Source: Candidatus Nitricoxidireducens bremensis
Lineage (GTDB): Bacteria > Pseudomonadota > Gammaproteobacteria > Burkholderiales > Rhodocyclaceae
Direction of reading: 5' to 3'
Length of the DNA: 64,000 bases
Assembly (NCBI GenBank): GCA_030247725.1
Contig: JAOTRT010000002.1
Coordinates: 514,429-578,428 of the forward strand
Position numbers and translations under genes: made by a program. Below the pieces are notes generated by a model. It was given only the letters and a program-made list of their open reading frames with translations, was not told the origin of the DNA and made no database searches. Shown here in pieces: positions 25,071-34,665 of the stretch; positions within the stretch are counted from its first letter, which is position 1; every line of letters begins with the position of its first letter.

Positions 25071-26579
25071 ATGAACACGCTGCTGTGGTTCGTCATCCTC
25101 TACCTAATGGTGTCGGTGGGCATCGGCCTCGTCGCCGCCACGCGCGTCCATAACGCCAAGGACTTCGCCGTCGCCGGCCGCAGCCTGCCCCTGCCGGTGG
25201 TGACGGCCACGGTGTTCGCCACCTGGTTCGGCGCCGAGGCGGTGTTCGGCGTCTCGGCCACCTTCGTCAAGGACGGCCTTTCCGGCGTGGTGGCGGACCC
25301 CTTCGGCTCCTCCATGTGCCTGATCCTCGCCGGCATCCTGTTCTCGCGCTACCTCTACAAGCTCAACATCATCACCCTCGGCGACTTCTACCGCATGCGC
25401 TACAACCGCACGGTGGAGGTGCTCACGACGGTCTGCATCGTCGCCTCGTATCTCGGCTGGGTGGCGGCCCAGATCAAGGCCCTGGGCCTGATCTTCTACG
25501 TCGTCACCGACGGCGCCGTCAGCCAGGAGGCCGGCATGATCCTCGGCGCCGCCATCGTGCTGACCTACACCACCTTCGGCGGCATGTTCTCCGTGGCCAT
25601 CCTCGACTTCGTGCAGATGGCCGTCTCCATGGGCGGCCTGCTGTTCATCGCCTGGATCGTCAGCGGCAAGGTGGACGGCGGCACGACGAGCGTCATCAGC
25701 CATGCGTCCGCGGCCGGCAAGCTGGAGTTCTTCCCCGAGGCCGACGTCTGGAAGTGGGTCACCTTCCTCGGCGCCTGGGTCACCATGATGCTGGGCTCCA
25801 TTCCCCAGCAGGACGTGTTCCAGCGCGTCACCTCGGCGAAGAGCGCGAAGATCGCGCTGGGCGGTTCCATCCTCGGCGCCTCCATCTACTTCTGCTTCAC
25901 CTTCGTGCCCATGTTCATCGCCTACTCGGCGACGCTCATCGACCCGGACCAGTTCAGCAAGCTGCTGGAAACCGACACCCAGCTGATCCTGCCGACCCTG
26001 GTGCTCCAGCACACGCCCCTGGTGGCCCAGGTGCTGTTCTTCGGCGCCGTGCTCTCGGCCATCATGAGCTGCTCCTCGGCGACGCTCCTGGCCCCCTCGG
26101 TGACCTTCGCCGAGAACGTGATCCGCGGCTTCTATCCCGACATGGGCGACCACCGCTTCCTCTGGGTGATGCGCGGCTGCGTCGTCGTCTTCGCCGTGCT
26201 GGTGCTGATCTTCGCCCTCAACTCCGGCTCGTCGATTTTCAAGATGGTCGAAAACGCCTACAAGATCACCCTGGCCGGCGCCTTCGTGCCGCTGCTGGCG
26301 GGCATCCTCTGGAAGCGGGCCACCACCCAGGGCGCCCTGGCCGCCACCTTCGGCGGCGTGCTGTCCTGGCTGATGGTGGAAGTGCTGATCGGCGAAGCGA
26401 GCCCCGTACCACCTCAGCTCATTGGCCTGGGCATCTCGGCCCTGGGCATGGTCGCCGGTTCCCTGCTGCCCCAGTGGGTCGGCCACCGGCTCCCCGGCCA
26501 CACCATGCACGAGTTGCTGCACCACCACGCGCCAGCCGAAACCCACCACGTGACCGAGCGCCCGCATCACCATTCCTGA
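25071..26579 (+). CDS. Sodium:solute symporter family transporter
   Basis: 502 residues with about 13 membrane helices, the SSS fold. Family features: AKDFAVAGRSLPLPVVTATVFATWFGAEAVFGVSATF and the RYLYKLNIITLGDFYRMRYNR region. The cytosolic tail is His-rich (MHELLHHHAPAETHHVTERPHHHS), which could bind metal or be incidental. The substrate is not evident from sequence; acetate, amino acids, polyols or others are possible. A TATACT -10-like hexamer lies 30 bp before the start. Repeat copy 2 follows. Confidence 0.85.
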   Translation: MNTLLWFVILYLMVSVGIGLVAATRVHNAKDFAVAGRSLPLPVVTATVFATWFGAEAVFGVSATFVKDGLSGVVADPFGSSMCLILAGILFSRYLYKLNIITLGDFYRMRYNRTVEVLTTVCIVASYLGWVAAQIKALGLIFYVVTDGAVSQEAGMILGAAIVLTYTTFGGMFSVAILDFVQMAVSMGGLLFIAWIVSGKVDGGTTSVISHASAAGKLEFFPEADVWKWVTFLGAWVTMMLGSIPQQDVFQRVTSAKSAKIALGGSILGASIYFCFTFVPMFIAYSATLIDPDQFSKLLETDTQLILPTLVLQHTPLVAQVLFFGAVLSAIMSCSSATLLAPSVTFAENVIRGFYPDMGDHRFLWVMRGCVVVFAVLVLIFALNSGSSIFKMVENAYKITLAGAFVPLLAGILWKRATTQGALAATFGGVLSWLMVEVLIGEASPVPPQLIGLGISALGMVAGSLLPQWVGHRLPGHTMHELLHHHAPAETHHVTERPHHHS

Positions 26580-26616
26580 CGCCGGCCGGAATCAGCCCCC
26601 GGCGGACTGGCCTGAA

Positions 26617-26952
26617 ATGAAACTCGACGTTCGGAGCACTCGGGCCGGTGGGGTGCCCTGCCCCGCTCCATGTCACCCGTCGCCGGCCTGCGGCCGGCTC
26701 CTCCTTCTTTACTTGCGCGGAGCAGGGCACCCCACCGGCCCGATCCGTTGCCGCCGTGGGTGTTTGGCCATCTCAAACCGCCGACGTCTCCAGCCAAGGA
26801 TGGCGGGTATCCGACTCCCGGAAGTCAAGGAGGAGGGCCGGTGCTCCTTCGGCCCGGAGGACATGGAGGGAGTCGGATACCCGCCGTCCTTGGCGCGCAC
26901 CGCAACACCCACGTTTCATGCGTCGCGGAAGACGCGCAGCGTCATGGAGCAA
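26617..26952 (+). repeat. Structured dispersed intergenic repeat, copy 2 of 3
   Basis: Fills most of the 423-bp gap between the symporter and potA. Ends: ATGAAAC (26617-26623) and GTTTCAT (26913-26919), with the shared tail to about 26952. Hairpin A pairs 26641-26661 with 26722-26742, perfect over 21 bp. Hairpin B pairs 26793-26818 with 26869-26894, 25 of 26 paired. Relative to copy 1 a T-A pair in hairpin A has become C-G, a compensated change. CTCCTCCTT and AAGGAGGAG are kept in the two loops. Frames inside it (for example 26648-26956) look spurious. Bases 26953-27002 carry only the potA ribosome binding site. Confidence 0.9.
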
Positions 26953-27002
26953 CTAGAATGAGACAAAGGGAAGGAACCCGATAAAAGGGGAGTTGGCAGT
27001 CC

Positions 27003-28088
27003 GTGGCCCTGCTCGAACTCAGGAACATCACCCGGCGCTTCGGCTCGCTCAAAGCCGTGAAGGACGTTTCCCTCGCCGTCGAGGCGGGCGAGTTCTTCAC
27101 CCTGCTGGGCCCTTCCGGCTGCGGCAAGACCACCATCCTGCGCATGATCGCCGGCTTCGACGCACCGGATGCGGGCGACATCCTGCTCGACGGCAAGTCC
27201 ATCGCCGACGTGCCGCCGGAGCGGCGTCCCCTCCACACGGTGTTCCAGAGCTACGCCCTGTTCCCCCACATGACCGTGGCGGGCAACGTGGCCTTCCCGC
27301 TGGAAATGGCCCGTCTGCCGGATGCGGAAATCCGCCGCCGCGTCGGCGAAACGCTGGACTTGGTGCATCTGGGCGACAAGGCCGCCCAGTATCCCCACGA
27401 ACTCTCCGGCGGCCAGAAGCAGCGCGTCGCCCTGGCCCGTGGCCTCGTCAACAAACCGCGCCTGCTGCTGCTCGACGAACCCCTGGGCGCCCTGGACGCC
27501 AAGCTGCGGGAGGAGATGCAGGTGGACCTGATCGCCCTCCAGCGGGAGGTGGGCATCACCTTCGTCTTCGTCACCCACGCCCAGCAGGAAGCCCTGGCCC
27601 TTTCCCACCGCATCGGCGTCATGAAGGACGGCCGCATCGAGCAGTGCGACGAACCGGACAAGCTCTACACCCAGCCCGCCAACCGCTTCGTCGCCGACTT
27701 CATCGGCAAGATCAACCTGATCGCCGTGGAAGTGAAGGCATCGAGCAAGGTGTTGCTGCAACTGACGGCACCCGGCCTCGGCGAGATCGCCGCCACCGAT
27801 CCGCGTCCCATCGCCGTCGGCGAGCACGGCTGGTTCGCCCTGCGGCCCGAACTGGTGCGCGTCTACGGCCACCTGGAAGCCGCCGACCTGAAGAACCGCT
27901 TCGCCGGCACGGTGAAGGAACTGCTCTACCTCGGCGACGTGACCCTCTACAAGGTCGACCTGGCCAACGGCTTCGTCGTCGAGGCCCTGATGACCAATGC
28001 CGCGCCGGGGCGCGCCAAGTTCCACGAGGTCGGCGACCCGGTGGCCGTCTGCTGGCGCCACGACGCCGGCCTCTACCTGCGGAACTGA
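27003..28088 (+). CDS. potA: Polyamine ABC transporter ATPase (PotA type)
   Basis: 361 residues from GTG 27003, with AGGGGAG 10 bp upstream. Walker A GPSGCGKTT, signature LSGGQKQRVALARGL, Walker B LLLLDEP and switch His in FVTHAQQEAL are intact. A C-terminal TOBE-like domain (about residues 235-355) is typical of PotA/FbpC importers. It energises uptake through the PotB/PotC permeases, encoded 2 bp downstream. The substrate (putrescine/spermidine) is inferred from the downstream PotD/PotF-like binding protein. Confidence 0.9.
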   Translation: MALLELRNITRRFGSLKAVKDVSLAVEAGEFFTLLGPSGCGKTTILRMIAGFDAPDAGDILLDGKSIADVPPERRPLHTVFQSYALFPHMTVAGNVAFPLEMARLPDAEIRRRVGETLDLVHLGDKAAQYPHELSGGQKQRVALARGLVNKPRLLLLDEPLGALDAKLREEMQVDLIALQREVGITFVFVTHAQQEALALSHRIGVMKDGRIEQCDEPDKLYTQPANRFVADFIGKINLIAVEVKASSKVLLQLTAPGLGEIAATDPRPIAVGEHGWFALRPELVRVYGHLEAADLKNRFAGTVKELLYLGDVTLYKVDLANGFVVEALMTNAAPGRAKFHEVGDPVAVCWRHDAGLYLRN

Positions 28089-28090
28089 CC

Positions 28091-28924
28091 ATGGCGGCGG
28101 CGCGCACCCAGCCGGCGGGCCTGACGAAATGGGCCGTGACGCTGCCGCCGACGGTCTTCCTGCTGGCCTTCTTCCTGCTGCCGGCGCTGATCGTCGTCGC
28201 CGCCTCCTTCCGCGAGCCCGGCGAGTTCGGCGGCCTGGCGCCCTGGCCGGCCCACTCCCTCGACGCCTACCGCTTCCTGTTCGGCGACGTGATCTACCTG
28301 GAGATCTTCGCCCGCTCCTTTCTCGTCGCCGCCCTCACCACGACGATCTGCATCGTGCTCGCCTATCCGCTAGCCTGGCTGATCGCCAGGAGTCCCGCCC
28401 GGCGCCGGGACCTGCTGGTGCTGCTGGTGATCCTGCCCTTCGCCAGCAACTTCCTCGTGCGCATCTACGCCTGGATCATGCTGCTGGGGCCCGCGAACCT
28501 GCTCTACACGCCCTTCGCCGTCATCGTCGGCATGGTCTATGTGCATCTGCCCTTCATGATCCTGCCCCTCTACACCAATCTGGAGAAGCACGACCCGGCC
28601 CTGCTGGAGGCGGCCCAGGACCTGGGGGCCTCGGCGTGGACGCGCTTCTGGCGTGTGACCTTTCCCCTCTCCCTGCCCGGCATCTTCTCCGGCTCGGCCC
28701 TGGTGTTCATTCCCGTGCTGGGCATGTTCGCGGTGCCGGAACTCCTCGGCGGCACCGGCGACGTGCTGATCGGCAACCTCATCAAGGAGCAGTTCCTCGA
28801 CAACAGGGACTGGCCCCTCGGCTCGGCGCTTTCGATCATGCTGACGGCCCTGGTCCTCGCCCTGGCCGGCATCACCGCCTGGGCGGCGCGACGCGGGCTC
28901 CACGGCACGGAGGCCGTCTCGTGA
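28091..28924 (+). CDS. potB: Polyamine ABC transporter permease (PotB type)
   Basis: 277 residues, six helices. The EAA loop contacting the ATPase is present: LLEAAQDLGASAWTRFWRVTFPLSLPGI. The motif NFLVRIYAWIMLLG is typical of PotB/PotH. The ATG is 2 bp after potA, and the end overlaps potC by 4 bp (GTGA), indicating one operon. Confidence 0.9.
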   Translation: MAAARTQPAGLTKWAVTLPPTVFLLAFFLLPALIVVAASFREPGEFGGLAPWPAHSLDAYRFLFGDVIYLEIFARSFLVAALTTTICIVLAYPLAWLIARSPARRRDLLVLLVILPFASNFLVRIYAWIMLLGPANLLYTPFAVIVGMVYVHLPFMILPLYTNLEKHDPALLEAAQDLGASAWTRFWRVTFPLSLPGIFSGSALVFIPVLGMFAVPELLGGTGDVLIGNLIKEQFLDNRDWPLGSALSIMLTALVLALAGITAWAARRGLHGTEAVS

Positions 28925-29697
28925 AGGCCCGGCATTGGCTCTGGGCCGCCGCCCTGGCCACCTACGCCTTCCTCTATATCCCGCTGGCCGTGGTGGTGCT
29001 GTTCTCCTTCAACGACTCCCAGCTCAACGCCCAGTGGGTCGGCTTCACCACCCGCTGGTACACGAAACTGCTCGGCGATGCGGAAATGCTGCGGGCCGCG
29101 GCCAACTCGGTGGTGATCGCCCTGCTCTCGTCCACCGTCGCCACCGTGCTGGGCGCCATGGCCGGCCTGGCGATGCACCGCTACCGCTTCCGCTTCCTGC
29201 CCTTCCTCGTACTCACGCCGGTAGCCATGCCCGAGATCCTGCTCGGCGTCTCGCTGCTGCTGTTCTTTCGCCAGGTACTGGACCTGACCCTGGGTCTGGT
29301 CTCCATCCTCGTCGCCCACATCACCTTTTCCATCGGCTTCGTCGCCGTCATCGTGCGGGCGCGCCTGGCCGGCATGGAAGAGAGCATCTTCGAGGCGGCC
29401 CGCGACCTCGGCGCCACGCCCTGGGCCACCTTCCGCCGCGTCACCTTCCCCCTGATCCTGCCGGCGCTGGCAGCGGGCTTCCTGATGAGCTTCACGCTCT
29501 CCATCGACGATTTCGTCATCACCTTCTTCGTCGCCGGCGTCGGCGTCACCACCCTGCCGCTGCAGATCTACTCGATGATCAAGGTGGCCGTGACGCCGGA
29601 GGTGAATGCCGTGTCCACGCTGCTGATGGCGCTCACCCTGAGCCTCATCTTCCTGGCCTCGCGCTTCGCACCGGATGTGTTGAAGACGCAGCGCTAG
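28921..29697 (+). CDS. potC: Polyamine ABC transporter permease (PotC type)
   Basis: 258 residues from GTG 28921, overlapping the potB stop. Six helices. FLYIPLAVVVLFSFNDSQ and the EAA loop IFEAARDLGATPWATFRRVTFPLILPAL are typical of PotC/PotI, as is TLSIDDFVITFFVAG. Together with PotB it forms the inner-membrane channel. The binding protein gene is not next, as usual, but 5 kb downstream after the large signalling gene. Confidence 0.9.
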   Translation: MKARHWLWAAALATYAFLYIPLAVVVLFSFNDSQLNAQWVGFTTRWYTKLLGDAEMLRAAANSVVIALLSSTVATVLGAMAGLAMHRYRFRFLPFLVLTPVAMPEILLGVSLLLFFRQVLDLTLGLVSILVAHITFSIGFVAVIVRARLAGMEESIFEAARDLGATPWATFRRVTFPLILPALAAGFLMSFTLSIDDFVITFFVAGVGVTTLPLQIYSMIKVAVTPEVNAVSTLLMALTLSLIFLASRFAPDVLKTQR

Positions 29698-29817
29698 AAG
29701 GGAATTCGACGCCAGGCATTGGCCCTCCGTCACCGCCCGACAAATAACCGCGCACCAAGTAAGTGAATGCTAACAATCCCCGGTACAATCCAATTGGAAT
29801 TTACTGGAGACATTCCC

Positions 29818-32800
29818 ATGAAGCGATTACCGAAGTCGGCACGGCAATCGCCCGAGCCTTCCGAGCCGACAGCCTCCGCCAAGAAGGCAAGCTCCCGCAC
29901 CAAGACCCCGCCCCGCCGCTACCTGGTGGGTATCGGCGCCTCTGCCGGCGGCCTCGAAGCCCTTTCCGCACTCATCTCCAAGCTGCCCGTCAAACTCGGT
30001 CTGTGCTACGTGGTGGTGCAGCATCTGTCGCCGACCTATCGCAGCATGCTGGTTCAACTGCTCGGCCGCGATACGGCGATGGCGGTCAAGGAAATCGAGG
30101 ACGGCTGCTCGCCCGAGCCGGACACCATTTTCATCACCCCGGCCAGCAGCAACGTGACCCTGCACGGCGGCCGCTTCCATCTGGTCAAGACCGCCCGCCA
30201 GGTCGTGCCCAAGCCCTCGGTCAACGTGTTCCTGACCTCACTCGCCGAACAGTACGGCGAGGACGCCATCGGCGTCATCCTTTCCGGCACCGGCAGCGAC
30301 GGCTCGCAAGGCATCCGCGAAATCAAGGCCGCCGGCGGCTTCACCTTCGCCCAGGAGCCGACCAGTGCCAAATACAACGGCATGCCGCAGTCGGCCATCG
30401 ATACCGGCTGCGTCGACTGGACATTGCCGCCGGATATGATCGCCGAGAAGATCGCCTCGATCGCCACCTCGCGCGAACACCTGTCGCCGCCGGAAAAGAC
30501 CAGCGGCAGCGCGTCGACCCTTAAGCAGCTGCTGATGAAGGTGCGCCAGCGGACCAAGGTCGACTTCAGCGGCTACAAGGAGAACACCGTCTGGCGCCGC
30601 ATCGAACGGCGCATGGCGGCCAATCATCTGTCCTCGCTGGAAGACTATTTCCAGTACGTCGAATCCGATCCGACGGAACTCGAACGCCTGTGCAAGGATG
30701 TGCTGATATCGGTCACCGCCTTCTTCCGCGACAAGCCGGCCTTCGACGCACTGGCGAAGATATTGCTGAAGATCGTCCAGGAAAAGCGGCCCGGCGACGA
30801 AATTCGGATCTGGATTCCGGGCTGTGCGACGGGTGAAGAGGTCTATTCCATCGCCATCCAGCTTTGCGAGCAGGCGAGTGCGGTGCTCAATCGTTTCAAG
30901 GTGCAGATTTTCGCCACCGACCTCGACCTCAACGCCATGGCGATGGCGCGCAAGGGCAGCTATTCCTCCGCCGCGCTGAGCGAGCTCGATCCCGCCATGG
31001 TTGCCAAGTATTTCTCGGCCAAGAACGACAGCTACGAGGTCTCAAAGCTGCTGCGCGAGATGGTGGTGTTCGCGCGCCAGGATCTCGCGCAGGACCCGCC
31101 GTTCCTGCGGCTCGACCTGATCAGCTGCCGCAACGTCCTGATCTATTTTCAGACCGACCTGCAGGCCAAGATACTGTCGATGTTCCACTACGCGCTGCGT
31201 CCCGAGGGCTACCTGTTCCTCGGCCGGTCAGAGAACATCTTCCAGCAGGAAACGCTGTTCCGGAACCTGGACAAGGAAGCGAAGATCTTCCTGCGCGAGA
31301 ACGTGCCGAACCGCCCGCCGTTCACCGGCGGCGCCTTCACCCTGCCGCCGCCCGAGAAGGCCGCCGCCAGCACCGCCGCCAGCACCGCCAAGAGCGGCGA
31401 ATTCCAGTACCTGGACGCCGCCGCGCGCTTCTACTTGCCGCCAGGAGTGCTGATCAACGGCAATTTCGAGATACTTCATCTTTACGGCAGCCCCGGCGAA
31501 TACCTCAACGTCACCGACGGCAAGCCGAATTTCGACCTGCTGCACATGATACGGGGCGAATTCGGCGCCGACCTGCAGACGCTGACCCACCAGGCGCTGC
31601 ACAAGAAGTCTTCCGCCTACGGCCGGCCGCGCGCGCTGAAGCTGGGAAGCGGCAAGCGCGTCGTGCGCCTGGCGGTGCATCACCTGGGCCATGGCAATCT
31701 CAACGGCCTGTTCCTGGTCTGCTTCGAACCGGCACCGAAATCGCGAACAGAAGTGGTCACCAGCGGGGTCGCCACGGTCAGCGGCTGGAACATCAAGGAA
31801 CTCGAAGACGAGTTGGTGGCGACGCGCGAGCACTTGCAGGCGGTGATCGAGGAACTCGAAACCTCCAACGAGGAAATGCAGGCGCTCAACGAGGAAGTAC
31901 AGGCCGCCAACGAGGAATTGCAGTCGTCGAACGAGGAACTCGAAGCCGCCAACGAGGAGCTGCAATCGACCAACGAGGAACTGACGACGGTCAACGAGGA
32001 GCTGCAGATCAAGACCGCCGAGGTTTCTGCCATCGCCTACGACATCGAGAACGTCCAGAACTGCATCGGCTTCCCGCTCTTCGTCGTCAATCGCGCCCTC
32101 GAAGTGGAGCGCTTCAACCGGCCCGCCGCCGACCTGCTGTCGCTCGATACGACGACGATCGGCCAGAAGCTCAGCCGCATCAAGCGACCGCGCGGCATGG
32201 GCGACTTCACCGAGACGGTCCGCCTCGTCATCGCCGACGGCAAGCCGATCGAGACCACGCTGGCTTCGGACAATCGCCATTACAACCTGCACGTCGCACC
32301 CAACTTCTCGCCCACCGGCGTGCGCGGTGCCATCGTCTTCATGATCGACAACACGGAGTTGCACGCCGCCGAGGTTGCCGTGCGCAACAGCCAGGAAAAG
32401 ATGATGGCGATCATGGACAACTCGCACGCGCTGTCCTCGCTCAAGGACACCTCGGGACGCTACATCTTCGTCAATCGCCGGTTTGTGGACACCTTCCGTT
32501 TGCCGTCGGCCGATGCGCTCGGCAAGACCGATCGGCAGCTGTTCCCGCGCGCCGTCGCCGACGAATTCCGCCGCAACGACCTCGAAGCGATGAAGGCCAA
32601 CGACGCCGTCGAGTTCGAAGAGCGCGTCGAGACGCCGGACGGCGAGCGCGTCTTCCTCTCGGTGCGCTTTCCGCTGCACGATGCCGACGGCGTCGTCTAT
32701 GCCGTCTGTACCCAGTCGAGCGATATCACCGCCCGCAAGGATGCGGAAAATCAACTCCGCCTCGCCGCTCGGGTGTTCGACCACTCGGGCGAGGGCATCG

Positions 32801-34512
32801 TCATCACCGACCCGAAGGGGCTGATCATGACGGTCAACGAGGCCTTCGTGACGGTGACCGGCTATACCGAGCGCGAGGCGCTCGGCAAGACGACCAACCT
32901 GTTGAAGTCCGGCAAGCACTCGGCGGAGTTCTACAACGAAATGTGGCACCAGATCGACAGCAAGGGCTGGTGGCAGGGCGAGGTCTGGAACAAGCGCAAG
33001 AACGGCGAGATCTACCCCGAGTGGCTGACCATCAATTCGGTCAAGGATGCCAAGGGCAATCTCCTGCACTACGTCGGCATCTTCAGCGACATTTCCGTCG
33101 TCAAGGAATCGCAGAAGCGCATCGAATACCTGGCCACCCACGACGAACTGACCGGCCTGCCCAACCGTGCGCTCTACGTGGACCGCCTCAAGTTGGCGAT
33201 CGCCAAGGCGACGCGCAGCAAGACGCAGGTCGCGGTGATGTTCGTGGACATCGACAACTTCAAGTTCGTCAATGACTCCATGGGCCACGACGTCGGCGAC
33301 CTGCTGATCCGCCAGGTCGCCGGACGTATCGCCGATTGCGTGCGCGCCGGCGACACCGTGGCGCGCTTCGGCGGCGACGAATTCACCATCCTGATCGAGA
33401 ACACGCGCCCGGCCGAAGTCAGCGCCACCGCGCAGCGCATCATCAACGAACTCTCGCTGCCGCACATCCTCGAAGAACGCAAGGTCTACGCCACCGCCAG
33501 CATCGGCATTTGCGTATATCCCGAGGACGGCTCCGACGTCCAGGCCTTGCTCAAGAGCGCCGACGTGGCGATGTACCGCGCCAAGGACAGCGGCAAGAAC
33601 AACTTCCAGTTCTTCACCGAGGAACTGAAGGCGCGCACCAACGAGCGCCTGTTCTACGCCTCGGACCTGCGCACGGCGCTGGAACGCGGGCAACTGTTCC
33701 TCGTCTACCAACCGCAGGTCGATATGGAGAGCGGCCGGGCCATCGGCCTGGAGGCGCTGCTGCGCTGGCGGCATCCCGAACGCGGCATGGTGCCGCCCGA
33801 CCGCTTCATTCCGGTGGCCGAGGAGACCGGCCTCATCGAAGTCGTCGGCGATTGGGTGCTGGAAAGCGTCTGCCAGCAGATCGCAGCGTGGACGTCCGTC
33901 GGGCTTGAGCCGCCGCGGATTGCCGTCAATCTGTCGCCGCGGCAGCTGCGCAAGGTCAGCCTGCCGGAACGGATACAGCATCTGCTGGCCAAGTACAGTC
34001 TGGAGCCGCAGGCACTGGCACTGGAGTTCACCGAGCATGCCCTGCTGGAGAACGTGGACTACGTGCTGACCATGGTCGACCAGTTGAAGGCGCTCGGACT
34101 CCACCTGAGCCTCGACGACTTCGGCACCGGCTATTCATCGTTGAGCTATCTCAAGCGCTACGCGCTCGACGAGATAAAGATCGACCGCAGCTTCGTCGAC
34201 GGCATCGCCAACGAATCGAACGACCGCGCCATCGCCGTCGCCATCATCGCCATGGCCAGTGCCCTCGACATGCGCGTGGTCGCGGAAGGCGTCGAGACAG
34301 AGGAACAGAAGCAGGTGCTCCTTGCCGGCGGCTGCTCCATCGCACAGGGCTACCTGTTCGCGCGGCCACTACCGGTTGGGGAAATCGAGGTCCACTTCGG
34401 CGGCGCCCCGCGCAAGGCGAAGCAACCGGCGCCCGCGCGCGGCAACTCGAAGAGCGGCAAGCCGCAACAGATCGGCGGAGTCAGCGCGGATAGTTCATCG
34501 GTGCCTTCCTGA
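29818..34512 (+). CDS. CheB-CheR-PAS-GGDEF-EAL hybrid signalling protein
   Basis: 1564 residues from the ATG with GGAGA upstream. In order: CheB methylesterase (about 35-220; GIGASAGG Ser42, VVQHLSP His69, SGTGSDG Asp161) without a receiver domain; CheR methyltransferase (about 235-480; GCATGEE, SCRNVLIYF); a linker; a coiled coil at 662-735 built on repeated NEEL heptads; about three PAS domains (740-1100, VVNRALEVERFNRPAADLL; TVTGYTEREALGKTT); GGDEF (1101-1270, RFGGDEF intact); EAL (1285-1530, [21 protein letters not shown]). It is soluble. It may make and degrade c-di-GMP in response to methylation or PAS signals. It sits between potC and potD, and its codon use seems less GC-extreme than that of its neighbours. 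Confidence 0.9.
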   Translation: MKRLPKSARQSPEPSEPTASAKKASSRTKTPPRRYLVGIGASAGGLEALSALISKLPVKLGLCYVVVQHLSPTYRSMLVQLLGRDTAMAVKEIEDGCSPEPDTIFITPASSNVTLHGGRFHLVKTARQVVPKPSVNVFLTSLAEQYGEDAIGVILSGTGSDGSQGIREIKAAGGFTFAQEPTSAKYNGMPQSAIDTGCVDWTLPPDMIAEKIASIATSREHLSPPEKTSGSASTLKQLLMKVRQRTKVDFSGYKENTVWRRIERRMAANHLSSLEDYFQYVESDPTELERLCKDVLISVTAFFRDKPAFDALAKILLKIVQEKRPGDEIRIWIPGCATGEEVYSIAIQLCEQASAVLNRFKVQIFATDLDLNAMAMARKGSYSSAALSELDPAMVAKYFSAKNDSYEVSKLLREMVVFARQDLAQDPPFLRLDLISCRNVLIYFQTDLQAKILSMFHYALRPEGYLFLGRSENIFQQETLFRNLDKEAKIFLRENVPNRPPFTGGAFTLPPPEKAAASTAASTAKSGEFQYLDAAARFYLPPGVLINGNFEILHLYGSPGEYLNVTDGKPNFDLLHMIRGEFGADLQTLTHQALHKKSSAYGRPRALKLGSGKRVVRLAVHHLGHGNLNGLFLVCFEPAPKSRTEVVTSGVATVSGWNIKELEDELVATREHLQAVIEELETSNEEMQALNEEVQAANEELQSSNEELEAANEELQSTNEELTTVNEELQIKTAEVSAIAYDIENVQNCIGFPLFVVNRALEVERFNRPAADLLSLDTTTIGQKLSRIKRPRGMGDFTETVRLVIADGKPIETTLASDNRHYNLHVAPNFSPTGVRGAIVFMIDNTELHAAEVAVRNSQEKMMAIMDNSHALSSLKDTSGRYIFVNRRFVDTFRLPSADALGKTDRQLFPRAVADEFRRNDLEAMKANDAVEFEERVETPDGERVFLSVRFPLHDADGVVYAVCTQSSDITARKDAENQLRLAARVFDHSGEGIVITDPKGLIMTVNEAFVTVTGYTEREALGKTTNLLKSGKHSAEFYNEMWHQIDSKGWWQGEVWNKRKNGEIYPEWLTINSVKDAKGNLLHYVGIFSDISVVKESQKRIEYLATHDELTGLPNRALYVDRLKLAIAKATRSKTQVAVMFVDIDNFKFVNDSMGHDVGDLLIRQVAGRIADCVRAGDTVARFGGDEFTILIENTRPAEVSATAQRIINELSLPHILEERKVYATASIGICVYPEDGSDVQALLKSADVAMYRAKDSGKNNFQFFTEELKARTNERLFYASDLRTALERGQLFLVYQPQVDMESGRAIGLEALLRWRHPERGMVPPDRFIPVAEETGLIEVVGDWVLESVCQQIAAWTSVGLEPPRIAVNLSPRQLRKVSLPERIQHLLAKYSLEPQALALEFTEHALLENVDYVLTMVDQLKALGLHLSLDDFGTGYSSLSYLKRYALDEIKIDRSFVDGIANESNDRAIAVAIIAMASALDMRVVAEGVETEEQKQVLLAGGCSIAQGYLFARPLPVGEIEVHFGGAPRKAKQPAPARGNSKSGKPQQIGGVSADSSSVPS

Positions 34513-34665
34513 GGGGGCGGCGTTGTCCTTGCCGGCCGTTGCCGCGCTTGCTACATTTGCGGCATATCTGAGAGCGTGCCATAAGCTCCGCACGCTCCCT
34601 GGCTCCACCGGCGTCGCACAGTCATCCGGGCATCAAGGCTTCTAGCCGCAGGAGCGTATCCAAGG

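Noticed and set aside
26648..26956. Open frames inside the repeat copies (also near 1210-1493 and 47251-47563)
   Set aside because: They lie in the palindromic repeat, occur in several frames and both strands, and have Arg/Pro/Ser-rich composition without a domain. The sequence is better explained by nucleic-acid structure.
31228..34104. A 958-codon - strand frame inside the CheB-CheR-GGDEF-EAL gene
   Set aside because: Shadow frame with no domain and repetitive composition; the + strand has complete catalytic motifs.
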